DNA from: Symbiodinium sp. CCMP2592
Lineage: Eukaryota; Sar; Dinophyceae; Suessiales; Symbiodiniaceae
Reading direction: 5' to 3'
Length of the DNA: 64,000 nucleotides
Assembly (NCBI GenBank): GCA_905221615.1
Contig: CAJNDT010005995.1
Location: 310,001-374,000, forward strand
Part shown: positions 29,981-42,500 of the stretch, piece after piece
How the letters are laid out: every line of letters begins with the position of its first letter
Numbering within the stretch: the first letter of the stretch is position 1
Translations under genes and position numbers: made by a program
The notes under the pieces: generated by a model
What the model saw: the letters and a program-made list of their open reading frames with translations, nothing else
Database searches by the model: none
Told to the model about the DNA's origin: nothing

Positions 29981-30318
29981 GTGTGTGTGTAAGCCTCGAT
30001 TCTAAGCTAGAGGTGTCTGGACAGTCGTGCAATTTCAATATGCAGGGGGCCCGGAGAGCCCGAGTGAGGTCCGGGCCAACGAAGACCCTCACTCGGTGCT
30101 CGTGTAAACGTACCTGCCATCGAGATGGCCACCAGGCTAAGCCACAAACCTGGCATGTCGAAAGCTGTTTGAGACAGTTCATGTACGGTTGCTGCAATCT
30201 GATCAGGCAGGTCTTACGCAGGCTTTAGATGATCATCGACTACACCAACAGATTATCATTATTATTATTACATTTTGGCGATTCTGTCCTGATGGACTCC
30301 CAAACTCCGTGTGTGTGT
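29981..30318. repeat. Right terminal direct repeat
   Basis: Near-identical copy of 22181-22515 in the same orientation. Flanks differ from those of the left copy on both sides, so the two mark the ends of one unit. Confidence 0.95.
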
Positions 30319-31880
30319 GTGGTGTGCTGCCGCAGGAAGTGGTGGAGAACAAGTAGCTGATTCAGTGATTGGTTGTTGGCTGTGCTGGGTGGGGTTGATG
30401 CCACGGGGCCGTGGGTTTGCAGGGTGCAGCGGAATTGCGCTGCCATGGGGTTGCAAACTTCTTTCTGGGGATGGAGGGTTCCGAGCCAAACTGGACTCAA
30501 GGTTCAATCGATATCTTGCACCATTTACGTGTTTTCCAGGTTGTTTTTCTTGGGTCCCATTGCCCCAGGTACGCCACTGCACGTCTGCAGTGGTGTCACG
30601 ATAGAAATGCAGCTACTTCGCTGAGTGGTGAATGCATCCAGCACGCCTTGCTTTTTATGAAAAGGGAAGTGAAAGCTTCACTCGGTTACTCTTTGTGACA
30701 CGGTTGGACACACGCACAGACACAGATACATAAAGACATACCAGGGCGCGCACACACGAATACCAGTGGTTGTGAAATATGAAGGCTTTCGCCGCCACTA
30801 GTTCCATGATGTCAACACCTTAGTACTCATGGGAACTCCTTAGGACTCGTCAGAACACCTGCGTCAGCTCAATAACGAATGTTTCCAGGTCCTCGGCTTA
30901 GCCTGGTTGCTATACGATGGAAAAAGCAGGTACGTTCTCAGGACGTACCCCAAGAATATCAGCATGTGCAAAGGCCCTCAACGTTGGGCTGGCGACCAAG
31001 GCACATGTCCAGCCCCCCTGCCTACTTCAAATTCCAAAACCCATTAGCCTAGAATCAAGGCGTGTGCGCACACACACATGTAGATTCCGATCAATGCCGG
31101 TCTTGTCTCCATTTTGATTGATCTTGGCTTCTTCCTTCGTATCTGCTCCAATTGATGACTGTGAAGAAGGGTTCCTGAAACCCGACAAGATAAATAGGAT
31201 GTAGCTGCATTTACAACAAGGAATCTGAGGCTGATGGACTCAAAAGGCTCGTCTCTAGGCAATCCGCAGTGAAACACTGCAGGTATGTGTGGTTCCGGCG
31301 TCCCAGAACCATATCAGCACACTCAGAAGAGCACTGCTCTTAAATCACAACTGGAAGGACTCATTAAATCAATGTAGCACGCAATTCCCTTAGAAACAGG
31401 ACTTCCGCACACACACACACACATGCATGCAAACGGAGAGACAACGAGACACGCAGACTCAGATAGATTGTGTGTTGTGTAACATCGGGCTTTGAAGCTG
31501 ACAGTTTTGCCTTTTCTCGGGAGGCTGTCTGTGTGCTGACCAGGTCTCGTAGATGGGCTACGTCCCAAGCCCTTCTCCGCTGCACGAGAGATGTCGAAGC
31601 CCGTCTTCCCAGTTATTGCGCACTTTCTGGAGATGCGAAGAGGTGCGAAGAGGTGCTTTTCAGATCCCGTCAGGTCGGATTGTGTCGAAGCAAGAGCCGA
31701 TGCTGCGCACGGCAAGTAACTTACGTCAACAGAAATCTTGAACGAAGGGAGCTTGTGCATTGTGCAAAGTACGATTGCAAAATACCATCACAGTTTTTTG
31801 TTCCAAAAGATTGTGGTACTTGTCGTTCTCAAACTTTATTTGCAGGGCCAGCCTGTTTTTCAAGGTGTCTCGCTCGGCCT
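30319..31880. other. Intergenic; no gene recognised
   Basis: Contains short CA/TG runs (31410-31424) and scattered open frames under 150 codons without family features. Confidence 0.4.
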
Positions 31881-31889
31881 GGCAGCCAT

Positions 31890-34800
31890 GTGCGGTCCAC
31901 AGTTCAATCCGAGTTTGGGGATGTCAGGCTGCGGCTAAAGAGACTGCACGCTGCAGCGATCAACCAGCGTGACGACAGTGACTACAGACTAAACGACACG
32001 ACTCCTCGATGCTAAGGCCTACTAAGGAGCTGCTTTGTCACCCTTACATTCAGGTCCACGCGGCACGCGTGTGAAGTCGCCGAGATGCAGTTGCAGCACG
32101 CGTCTGCCCTTCAGGCTGTGACACTTGCTGATACCTGCTAAATAACCCACATGAGCATATAGAGACAAGTCAATTCTTTACTGAAGGCGCTTCAAGGTAA
32201 AGCAGATGTTGCACTTGGACGTGCGCGCCTGGCAGAGGTGCCTCGTCACCTTCCTAATTTCCTGCCTTGAGTCACTCATGAACAGGTCCAATGCACGAGC
32301 TTGAAAGCCAAGAAGGTCTCTTCCGTTCAGTCCGAGTAGATGCGGACACGTGGATGCGTTCCTGGAGTCTGCGAGGCGCGATGTTTAGCAATGATGGCGC
32401 GTCAAACGGAGGCCAAACTGCTCAACGCTCTGAAGTGGTGCCGTGAGTTGCTTGCTCGACAGTGCTGCCAGGCTCACGTTTGTTATGCGTGTCTGTGTCT
32501 CTGGAGGAGAGACGCTCGACTGCAATTTGGAACCCTATCTAAGAATCTGACCACCCATTGAGGAAGGACCTCACAGATCGCAGAAGCATGCGCTCACAAG
32601 CTCAATCTGCACGGGAGAACGCACACAGTCACGCCTGTTCGAAGATGCTGAAGCTTTTCGACAGCAACAAAGTCGCTTTGTTTCCCGTGTGCACATCAGC
32701 AAAAAGATCACATGCTGCCAGCAGGTCCTCAGGCAGCTGCCCAGGATGCTGCGATTACAATGTGTAGCCTTCAGGGTCGGCCGTCCAAGAATATCATACA
32801 CACACACAAACGCTCACAAACGAAGCTGATTACATGAAGCCTGGAATCAGGCAGGCAAAGCGTTTGACACTTAAGGCTCGATCTTTCTGCCACAAGTGTT
32901 GTAATTTTGCACCAATGCCAAGCATGGCCCATGGCTTGTAAGGTTTGCCAGTCGGCCAGGGAGCTTCGCCGAACAAAGCTGTCGACAGTGTCCGTCTGGC
33001 ACCGAGCAGACTTGTTTGTTTTGTGGCCAGAGGAGCTCGGTCATTGAATTGAGGTCTTCTTGCGTGCCTTTCAGGAGCGCGAGGTGCTGAAACTGGGGTA
33101 CTCACTTAAACCAGATTCCTGCGTGTGCTCAGTCGCTGCCTGGCATGGTCCTTCACGGCTGGAGGGCTGCCTTCGCCTCGGCCATCGAAGTCTGCAGGGG
33201 ATGCCGCAGATGCCGCAGTCTGCTTTGGCGCGAGGTCTGCCTCGCCGAGCGGACGCAGCGGAAGCGAAACGAGCTGGAGGCATTTTTTTCATCTGTCGCC
33301 CCCGAACTCCGAACTGCAGTTGTTTTGCAGGGGTTGCTTTTGCCACGTTCTTTCCCTTCAGGCAGAGCTTTCAAGCCGTGAGTCGGTGTGACTTGGGCTA
33401 ATGTGGACACCGAGCGCCCATGAGCGTCTGTGCTCTGACGACCAAGGCACCGAGCACGGCTGTCTTGGCTAATGTCTTACCAAACATCGTCCAAGCTGCA
33501 GGCGATGCGGTACTGCGGTGCAGTGACTCTGCAGTGTTCGCAGTGCGACAGTATGCGACAATGCGATTGTGTTCCCAACCCGTAGAGGCTGATGCCAAAG
33601 AGCTCTTCTTGTCTTGGAGATGTTTGGTGCCTTGGTCTTCATGAGATGCATCAAAGTGTGCCACTGACCGAAAACCAACTTAGGCTTTGTCCGCTGGTTC
33701 CAGCGGTTTGCATGCGCGACTGCGCCTTGAAGAGGTGTTTGCCATGAGAAGCCTGAGAGAGGGACGAGGGTTGCGACTCTCGGCTTCACCCTGGCTGCAG
33801 GCTCGTCGAAATTCTGCGCAACGATATCTGTTGCAGTCCCTTCCCACAGTGGTTTTTGGCGAGCTTGTTCGGATCTGCTTCAAGAGGTTTGAACCTGTGT
33901 CGCAGGCAAAGGGAGCGACAGGGCTCCAAATTCACTCTGCAAGATGTCCTGGCGGTTTGGTCTCATGAGGCCGTGCTGTGCTTCAGAGTGCCTGGGGGAA
34001 CGAACCTCGGCGCCATGCGACAAGGTGTTGGTCAGACGCCACCGCGAGGTCCTGGAGCAATCCGAACTGGCCCGAGCAGTAACCTTAGCTTGGGCGACCG
34101 CACCATGTAGATCGTGACGACAAGATGCTAGATCTAGAAGTCGAGGGATGGCCGGATCGCAAGATTTAACTGAACCATGACCACAAGTGGGCCTTCCTGT
34201 ATCAGTCCATGGGTTGCCCAGGTGCGACATATGCAAGCGTCCACGGCTCTCTCCTTGAAGTGGCTTGCTCTGCTTCAAGGCTCAAAGGAGGAGAAACGGT
34301 GCACTGTGGCGGACGTTTGATTTGTCGTGCGGGTGTTACGATTGCGCAGATTTCTGAAAGCAGGAAGTCCTGCTTTCTCGTGCGTTCTCGGCTCTCCGGC
34401 TTGAGGTCCAGGAGAGGGTGCAGCAGGACGCGCAGAGGGAGCGGAGCGCATGCGCGGAGTGCATGCGGAGATCCTCTCTGCCAGCGTTTTGCAGAGGCTC
34501 GCGCAAGGGCGCTAAGTGCACAGCAGGCCTCCGAGTTGGTTTCCTGTCAGCTCCCCGGGAACTTCCACAGAGCCTTTGCCGAGCCTCGGTCAGAACATGA
34601 AAGGCGCAAACGGACGAGCCGTCCAGGCTGTGGGGGCCCATAGGGCTCGCATCTTCGCATATCTTCGGTCCTGCTTTGCCAGCGCTGTCCGTGTGAGGAG
34701 TTCTCTGAACTGTTCTCTGAGGTGCTACTCGCCATGGACCGAAGTGGACACTCCCTCCAAAGATGTGCCCATTTCTCAGTGCGGCTGGCATCTGAGGCAG

Positions 34801-35415
34801 TGCATGCTTCCACGCTGGTCCCGCATCAGGCCTTTGCAGAGTGGCGTGCTGCGGTTCATGCTGGCAAGACTGTGCGCAGGTTGGAGGCCATGTCATTGTG
34901 ACACAAGTAGCCAAAGAGCAGCGAAACTCGGGAAAAATTCAGGACCACGAGCGGACGGTCTCAGCACTGCGGCGCCACTTCGACTGCATAGCCACTGGGT
35001 TCTCGAGGCGCTCCCTGGTTCTGACGGGGCCCCAGTCTCGCCGAGAGGTGCAGGCATGTGCAGCATGTGCCAAGACGTGCCAAGCGCCGCCAAGCGCCGC
35101 CGAGGAGAACGCAGGGGAGAGCTTTGATGGCCTGGGCCCGCGCCTGTCGGCAGCGGCAGCTGGAGACCTTCCAACAACAAGAAAAAGTCAGCGGCCCGGG
35201 GCCTCCGAACGTGGGAAAATGATGAAAATGAGAGGACTTTCGCTCCCTTGCGCGAGGCACGGTCCTTTGATTTTCGGCAGAAGTTCGTGGAGATGATCTG
35301 CTGGCACGGAAAGGCCTTTCCGTGCTGCCACTCAGGCTCAGGGTGCGGCTTTGTGCAGCTGCTGCAGGATTGCGACGACCACCTGGCGTTCCACATCTGG
35401 CAGGTTCCATACTAG
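31890..35415 (+). CDS. Probable multi-exon coiled-coil gene with Cys/His-rich last exon
   Basis: A chain of short plus-strand frames, many after CAG, reads as coiled coil: V-R-L-R-L-K-R-L-H-A-A-A (31920s), E-V-A-E-M-Q-L-Q-H-A-S-A-L-Q (32075-32115), L-L-K-A-L-Q-G-K-A-D-V-A-L-G-R-A-R-L-A-E (32180-32240), E-A-K-L-L-N-A-L-K-W-C-R-E-L-L-A (32410-32455), F-E-D-A-E-A-F-R-Q-Q-Q-S-R-F (about 32640-32685), A-E-R-T-Q-R-K-R-N-E-L-E-A-F-F (33244-33290), V-R-R-H-R-E-V-L-E-Q-S-E-L (34030-34070) and R-Q-L-E-T-F-Q-Q-Q-E-K-V (35150-35190). That they form one gene is inference. No family is recognised, and borders are not resolved. Confidence 0.42.
35128..35415 (+). CDS. Exon with TRAF/SIAH-like Cys/His cluster, ending in a stop
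   Basis: A plus-strand frame without ATG reads F-D-F-R-Q-K-F-V-E-M-I-C-W-H and then F-P-C-C-H-S-G-S-G-C-G-F, C-D-D-H-L-A-F-H, followed by a TAG at 35413-35415. The spacing C-C-x5-C...C-x2-H-x3-H recalls zinc fingers of TRAF or SIAH type, but the match is loose. It probably is the last exon of the coiled-coil gene just upstream. Confidence 0.4.
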   Translation, partial: WPGPAPVGSGSWRPSNNKKKSAARGLRTWENDENERTFAPLREARSFDFRQKFVEMICWHGKAFPCCHSGSGCGFVQLLQDCDDHLAFHIWQVPY

Positions 35416-36760
35416 CACACAGTTCAAGCGGTCGCTTGCGAACTCGAGCAACAAGCAAGGTCTTTTGTGGGTGATATCTCTGGTGTCGTACCTTTACATA
35501 GAATAATGTGTCGTGTCGTCAGTGGTACCCTGGAGCTGCCAGATGCCGTGATGCAAATGGTTCACCCACCTGAAATGGAGCCGCGAAATGCCGGACATGA
35601 ATCTGTGTCTGTCACTAGCTATTTCCAACCCTTACTGTGCTTGGCCACATGCAAGCTTGGCAGGACTGAGGCAATCAGGAAACGGCAGGCAGTCTTGTCT
35701 CCCGAGTTGGTTGTGGATGCGATTCGACCCCTTAGCGATCCTTAGCGCCTTAGCCACGAGCTCGCCTCTTCGCGGGAACTGTTGTCTTTCGTGCACCTCG
35801 CTTGCAAGAAGTCTGTTTGCTTCCACCTTCTCTAGCTCCCGCAGCTTCTGTCCCGGCATACACATCCAACCACACAGATTTTTCCGAAAACAGAATGCTC
35901 TCTGCGTTTTAGCCCTGCCAGAGACCGCTATCGTGCCCGCTGTATGTTCATGCTACCGAAGTCCCCGACGTATATGGTGCGCTACGGTTTGTTGATGGTT
36001 TGTTGGCTATTCCCAAAGATGCCATGATGCTCATGTACATGTTTTACACGCCGTGCGCAATTCTTGAGCAGCTGGCAACGTTGTACACGGACCGTGGGGG
36101 CCAAAACGCAGCTCTGAGCGAACTTCAGGCCTGGATCCGGTTTTGCCAACTTGCAGCCAGGCTTAGAAGCACCTTCGAAGCACGTTCGTGTTCCGCACTT
36201 CTCTGGTTGCAGTCCTGTGGCAGGGATCGTGCAACTGAGCATTTTGTGGGTCAGTTGCAGCAGCTTCAAGCGTGCGTCGCTCAGTCTGCCGGCAATATCG
36301 TTGTCTCTGCCGGAGCATGCTCCTGGCAAGGAGCTGGTCAAAGTCGCAGATCCTCATGGTCGGGGCGTCGCTGCAGGTGCTTCTGCGCTATCCGCTATCA
36401 AATGCTTGCTATCAGTTGAGTCTGGGTTCACTGGTTGGTCAGTTACCGCAGAGACAGGTGCAGTTGCTCTTTCTGAAGAGAGCTTGCTTTGCAGCTTGGC
36501 GCCGTGCACGATGTTTGGCGCAAGCTTTGTGCGATCAGCAGGACAGCTCGATTCCAGCCGCCTTGGAATTGTGCCACCCTTGTCGTCAATGCTCCGCAAT
36601 GTTACAAGGAGCGTCAGCGACTTCATTTTCGCACTGCACAGCTGCAATATTCCCGAGATTCGGTGCTGCAAGGTGGGCAACCTTGATCGGTTTTGGAGCT
36701 GCTCTTGGGCTCTTGACTTATGCAGTTCTTGTAAACCAAAACCCCGGCGCAGAAGCTTGA
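35416..36760 (+). other. Exon-like stretches of an unrecognised gene with a C-terminal membrane segment
   Basis: The frame 36000-36419 is protein-like (L-E-Q-L-A-T-L-Y, Q-A-W-I-R-F-C-Q-L-A-A-R-L). The frame 36272-36760 ends in R-W-A-T-L-I-G-F-G-A-A-L-G-L-L-T-Y-A-V-L-V, a membrane helix 11 residues before the stop, as in tail-anchored proteins. No domain was recognised and the link between the two frames is not established. Confidence 0.3.
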
Positions 36761-39700
36761 GTGTAACCCGCCAGCCACACCAAACTTCAAGACGAGCACC
36801 ATGAAGACAAGGAGACAACCGCCCCAAAAAGAAGACTTCTCTTGGAGGGTAGCCATCCTTGTAGTGGCCGCACCGAATTTCCGGTAGGGTTCTCACAAGG
36901 TATCCAAGGAGGCGCAAGATCAGCACACATATCCGAACTCCTCCAAGCAAAAAGAACGCCTAAAAAGCTGGCTCTGGCATGCCATTGGGTCCGAGCATCT
37001 CCGAGCTAAAAGGGGCAAAAGGCATATGAAGCAGAGATAGACGCATTTTTGCTTTTCTTTGGAGGTCTTGCAAGACGGATGGAGGAGGATGCCGTAGGCT
37101 TCTGGTTCCGATTGGCCCCTCGGAAGCAGTCCCGTCCCAAGCACACCCCAAGCAATCTGGACAGAGGCCTGGGCTCTCTGGCGACGGCTGCGCCCCAGTC
37201 CAAGAAGCTCTCTCTACCACGCTTGCACCTGCCGCGTGCCATCGCCTGCCGCCTGCAGCTCCTCAGGACTGGAACGAATGATGGCTGAGGAGAAGCCTGC
37301 ACAGCATAGCGCATCGAGTTGCAGCTTTGAGAAGTGCTTTCTACTGCGTCTGCACATCGTCTGCACGCCGACATGGCTCTGCATTCTAAAGGAGTGCGAT
37401 ATCGTTGGCAGACTTCTGGTGGAGTTGCAGGTGATGTCGGTAAATTTGGTATTATATACACGGCATAGAAAGCAGAGCAGTCGCAGAGCCAGGAACGCTG
37501 GGCCCAGCACGAAAGGCTTCGAGAGGCGCAGGACTGCGACAGTTGAGCCGACTTGTCGGTGGCATCCCGAGAATCGGAGGAGCGAGCTGATCAAGAGGCT
37601 TTCGGCCCCGGGGGGCGGGGCGAAAAACGTTGCCGTTGCCGCTGCCCAGAGGTATGCTCTCGTCTGGAGCTGCCATGGCCTCAGGATCAGCTGTGGAGTC
37701 TATAGACGCCATCCAGCCGCCAGCCGCTGGAGCCGGCTAGGATGCGCTACCCCTAGGGTGTGGGGTTGTTAGATTGTAAAATGACTCCTCGCCTGCTGAG
37801 ATTACCTCCTGGAGTACCCAACCCCACAGACTATGGTGAGAATACCGTGAGAATCCCTGGAGTGCCCAAGCCCACAGACTACCGTGAGAATCCCGGGAGT
37901 GCGCAACCCCACAGACTACCGTGAGAATCCCTGGAGTGCCCAAGCCCACAGCCTTTTGCGTGTAGGGAGGACAAGGCGCTAGGGTGGGGATGTTCGAAGT
38001 AAACTAGTCTTTTTTGATGGCCCTCGAGGCTAGCACTCTCTTTGGGGCGGGGGCGGCGGCACTAAGGGTTCTTGCCCGATGAGCACCCCCTTTCCCCCGT
38101 TCCTTGTGCTAGGGCGACGGTGCCCTCTAGTATTCTGGCTTAACTGTTGTTGCAACTGATCCGACGATGGCGACGTCTCCACCCATCATGGGCCTGAGGA
38201 CACCCAGTGTAGAGGTGAGGTATTCCATGCTCATAACATGCATTAGCCGCTCGCTGGATTGCTGCCTTTGTTATCGGCTTTGTTCCAGAGCTGCGCCTCT
38301 GTACTGTTCGATGCCGCGGGGGTGTGTATGATTAGTTACTGTACCTGACTGGTGGCGAGCTCGCCCTCGGTGCTGGAACAGTGTTCCCTCGGCACATGGC
38401 ACGGGCCTTTGGGTCGCCTTGTGTGCATTAAACATCGCTCCCTCGGCACTGGCCGCACGGTTCGCCCTCTTGCAACTCTTTGTGTCTGCCGGTTACTTGG
38501 TGTGTTCTTTGGCGCATCCAAGCATAAGTATTATCGGTTGGTGACGTGTGGCTTGGCCTCGTGCCCAAGGGCTATGCCTCCCAGATTCTTGGGCTAGAAA
38601 CATGTATCTTAGTATTCTACACCGTGACCTGTCTGCACTGGCTAGTTTTTCCCCCCACTTGAACTCTGGGACGGAGGGGGGCGATGACGCGTGCGGAGCC
38701 CCCCTGGGGTGTTGAGAGGGACGTGGGAGGTAGGCCGCACGGTAAGTGCTGGTCGACAGTCACTCACTCTTTTGTAGATGGTTTCCAGGCATATTGAGGC
38801 TGTGGTAGACCGAGCTACACTAGCAGCCCATGCCAAGGGGCCAGGAGGGCATCCGACAAGTTCTCGCTGGGTGCCAAGACGACTCAAGACTGTTCTTGGA
38901 CGCTTGGAGTCGAGATGTCTTGAGATGACGAGACGGGGACGGATATGAGACGGGCAGAGTCTTGCACAGCAGCTCATTGGCCCGGCAGGCCAGCAGCGGG
39001 ACACGGTTGCCAGGCTCCATCGGCGTGCCGTGCCGTTTCGCATTGCATCTGCGCACGGAAGATGTATGCGCATGGCTCAAAGGGATAGGGGAGAGAATGA
39101 AATTCCAGGGTACGACCTGCAGTCTCATGCGCCGAGTCTGAGCAGCCTATCTCTAACGAGGGCTGCAGTGAGCCGCGATAAGCCGGTGTTTAACCAATGA
39201 ATGCGGGGAAGTGCCGCCAGCCATGGCTCTGCAAAGAGTGCAAGAGGCTGTCAATTCTCGTTGGATCTTCTCGCCACATGTGAGAATGGCGCAGGTCTGA
39301 GAGGTCGCCGGGATCGCCTGCGTTGCTTCTCCAGCTTCTGCCATTTGTGCACTTTTCTCAGCGCGCACGCTCTGACAAGCGCTCAGAAAGTCAGAAGCCA
39401 AGTTTGATTTTTTGCATGTTACAATGGGTTGTGGACGATGTTGACTCATGTGGACGCTTCGTTTTTTTTGGCTGAGGCGCCGCTGGCATGCATCGTCCGA
39501 ATCGGCACTTCAAGCGACGAGCTGCACGCGTTTGCAGCTTCAGCCCGGACGTGGGGAGTTTCTCGGCTGCAAAGTGTGGAGCAGCGTTACATAGCCAAGC
39601 GATCTCTGCCCCAAGGGAAGCGCGTAGGCACCACAAAGGGCTGATCCGAAACAGCCGCGCATCAGTTGGTGCCTTCCTAATCTGAACACTTGGCAAGGAG

Positions 39701-42500
39701 CCCCATCTTTGGGGGTTTGATAAGAGTTTTCCAAGCACGTTTCGTACTTGCACAGCTTTTCACATCACTTTCACAGCAGTTTGCTTACCTTACACGGCCG
39801 GAGCGCCTGCGCAAGCCATGGATGTAGCCTCGACCCCAGCACCTTTCCCAATTGCGCCCCCCTGAAGCGGGGACAGCGGCCGATGCAGCACCTCCCTCCA
39901 CCTTAGCAGCAGGTGATCCACCGTTCTGCGCAGTACTCCCAGGACGCCACCTTCAGAATGGTTTCAGAGACCCCATGTATGATTCTCTGCACCAGCAGCA
40001 TTCTACCGAACAACAAGCCTCCAAGACCTCCATTGCTGCTCATACAACCGGTGGGCACAGTCTCCAAAGCCGACAGTCTCTGTACTCCAACGAAGACGAT
40101 ACAAATCATTGGGGGGGCATGCACAAAAGTTGCAAAGTCACCCGCGGGGGTTTAGGGCATTTCGCCTTAAGAAGAAGCCCAGTAAGCAAGCAAAATTGGA
40201 CACAGGTACAGCCCAATCTTCCACGCCCACTGATGTCCAGCTCCTCCTAGCATCTCCGAGCACACAGTAGCCACGATCTCACAGACAAGCGTACAGTGAT
40301 GTTTCATTTTGTTTCCAAGAAGATCATCGACGATAACCTGTAGTATTTGTTCGGCCTCTGACCGAATCATGGAGCCTTCCCCAGCAGATTGCTCAAACAA
40401 ATGTTTGGCGCGCCTGATTTTCTCCAGTCGTAAGATACCAATGGCATTACACCCAGATTCCCAGAAGCGTTTGCTGTTATGGGGACACTTGTACCGTCAC
40501 CACGAAACCTTGCATTATTAGGCTGCCGGTACGAGCTCACATGTAAACAGACATGTTTCTTCTCCCAATAGGGTAGGCAGATCGCGCCCGAATTGGACCG
40601 AACCATGCCTCAACGAGGCGTCACAAAGAATTGATTAGTTATTTTACCTCAAACCAACCTCCTCCCCATGCAGACAAACACAACGCCTTCTTTACATTTC
40701 TTCACCATCCCTACAATCCAGAAGATACAAGAAGCTGAGAGATGCTTCCTTCCTGATGCGGATGGATCGGATATCTGCTCGGCAAAGTCGAACCGTGTTG
40801 CCAAAGCAGGAATCGATGGCGTGCTCTTGTTCATAAACCCCGAACTATTAGGTTACTAGGCCTGCGTATTAAAATCCGTGGATTAGTTAGTTCTGTAAGC
40901 AGTTGGCGTTGATGGGCCACCGAGAGTGTTGCCACGCATGTGCGAAACAGAAAGTGTTACATAGAGTTTGGAGAGGGCATCCAGTGATGCTGCCACTAAG
41001 GCAAATTGCCGTTGGCTTGTCGGCTTCGTGCCTTCAGCTTCAGCTGGCCAAGCTGTCAAAGAGCTGCTAAGCTGCGGGAATGCTCGCACATGCTCGCAAT
41101 CAACGGATGGACTTGTACGGAAGCAGTGGAAGGCTTGTCAACGGATCGAAAGCCAAGCTCTTCGAATCGAAAGCCAACACTTCCTTGGAGGCTCGCAGCG
41201 AATCGCAGAAATTGCGACGCTTTGTTAAGTGTGCTTGTGGAGGTCCTGTTGCATGCCCAGCACCTTCTAGGGGCTTTCCCGCGTGGCCCTCCGACGTTGA
41301 TGTGCGGCTTTGCTGACACGCCGTGGCCTGGGCCGAGCCGTTCTTGCCGGGACGTTTCAGCGCGGGCCTGGAGTCAGGTCCATGTTTCTGATTGTTGAGA
41401 ACCTGCTGTCAAGCTTGCACAAGGCTTGCAAGCAGGTCACGCACAGAAGCGTATTCTGCGCAGCTTGAATCAGGCAGGCTTGGATGCATCTTCTGACGTG
41501 TTCTCAGCTTTGTGCGGGCATCGTTTGCTTTGCCAGGCTTGTGGCTTTTGCAGTGTCTTGTGTTGAGCTTGCATGAAGGGCAGACAGCCGTTCCAACTGA
41601 AGATCCTAACATACCGCCCTGGTGAGACCGTGGCTGCTGGACGAGCCCTCCTGCAACTCCCTCTGAGGGAAGCTGCCAAGCGGTTGCAGGAGAGATCCGC
41701 TTTGCGTTGTCCGAGTCTGCTCCGAGGGTGTGGGCGAAAAAATGCAGGAGAGGGCTCTTCGTTTGGAGTTTTGTGGGCATCGAGCAGAGGAGGTCCGACC
41801 TTTGCGAACTTCATGCGATCTGCGAATCTCTTTTCATTTGTTGTCGCAAATCAGGTCTGTGCTGCTGCAAGCACAGGACTCTCCCGGATCATGGGCATGC
41901 TCAGAAGTTAGCCGTTGCACATTTTGCAGGGTCGGCGTAGATTCTAGGATTCGATTAAAGGGGCCGAGTGGTACGAAAGTGGAAAGGGGGACCGGGGATC
42001 ACGAAACGAACACAAGCCAGACCTCAAGGACACAGCACCGACTTGCGAGTTGTGACACCCTCGTACCCGTATGCTTATTTTGGTCGCGTTGGGCTCCCGT
42101 CCCATCTTCCAGAAGGAAAGTTTTGAAGCTTCCAAGTCTGCGGGACGACGAATGGAATAGGGCATCATAAGGCACTTGCGAGTGCAGGACCGGTTTATCC
42201 TGCAGCGCTGCATGCGACGGGAGCTGCTGAGCACCACAGTTTCCTTCTGAGTCATGAGAAAAGGGTTCTCGAACAGAGCGTTCTCGAACAGACTTGATTG
42301 CAAGGCCTTTATGCATCACTTTATCGGAGCTTGCCACTGGCGTCGGCGTGGCATTGCAGGCACACAGGTGTGAACAGCTTTCTAAGGCAGAGTTGGGTTG
42401 CCCTGCCCGGCCCAGATCCAGGCCAGAAGCTCCTCTAGCTGTACGCGGGCCAGCTGCGGCAGCAAAGCGTTTGCGCATAGCAGTGAGCGGACTCAGCTTG
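36761..42500. other. Gene-poor region; one minisatellite
   Basis: Open frames are short and none carries family motifs or a run of phase-consistent exons. A minisatellite lies at 37806-37955. The stretch 38000-40900 is interrupted by many stops in all frames. Confidence 0.45.
37806..37955. repeat. 37-bp minisatellite, about four units
   Basis: Unit reads CCGTGAGAATCCCTGGAGTG and then CCCAAGCCCACAGACTA. Three full units and a leading partial unit differ by a few bases each (CTGGAG/CGGGAG, CCCAAG/GCGCAA). Confidence 0.9.

Larger units (their letters stand above)
22181..30318 (+). mobile_element. 8.1-kb Penelope-like element with terminal direct repeats and accessory ORFs
   Basis: Bounded by direct repeats of about 335 bp (22181-22515 and 29981-30318) that differ by one substitution and a 3-base repeat-unit change. 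All large internal ORFs read in the same direction. In order: a 491-codon protein, an RS-rich ORF, a coiled-coil/acidic protein, a GIY-YIG endonuclease, a linker with C-x-C, a reverse transcriptase of Penelope-like type, a 218-codon acidic protein and a 124-codon protein with a Cys/His cluster. No integrase, tyrosine recombinase or aspartic protease is seen. Endonuclease before RT is the permuted order described for the Naiad/Chlamys group of Penelope-like elements. Near-identical repeats suggest recent activity. Whether the accessory ORFs move with the RT is inferred from their position between the repeats. Confidence 0.82.
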
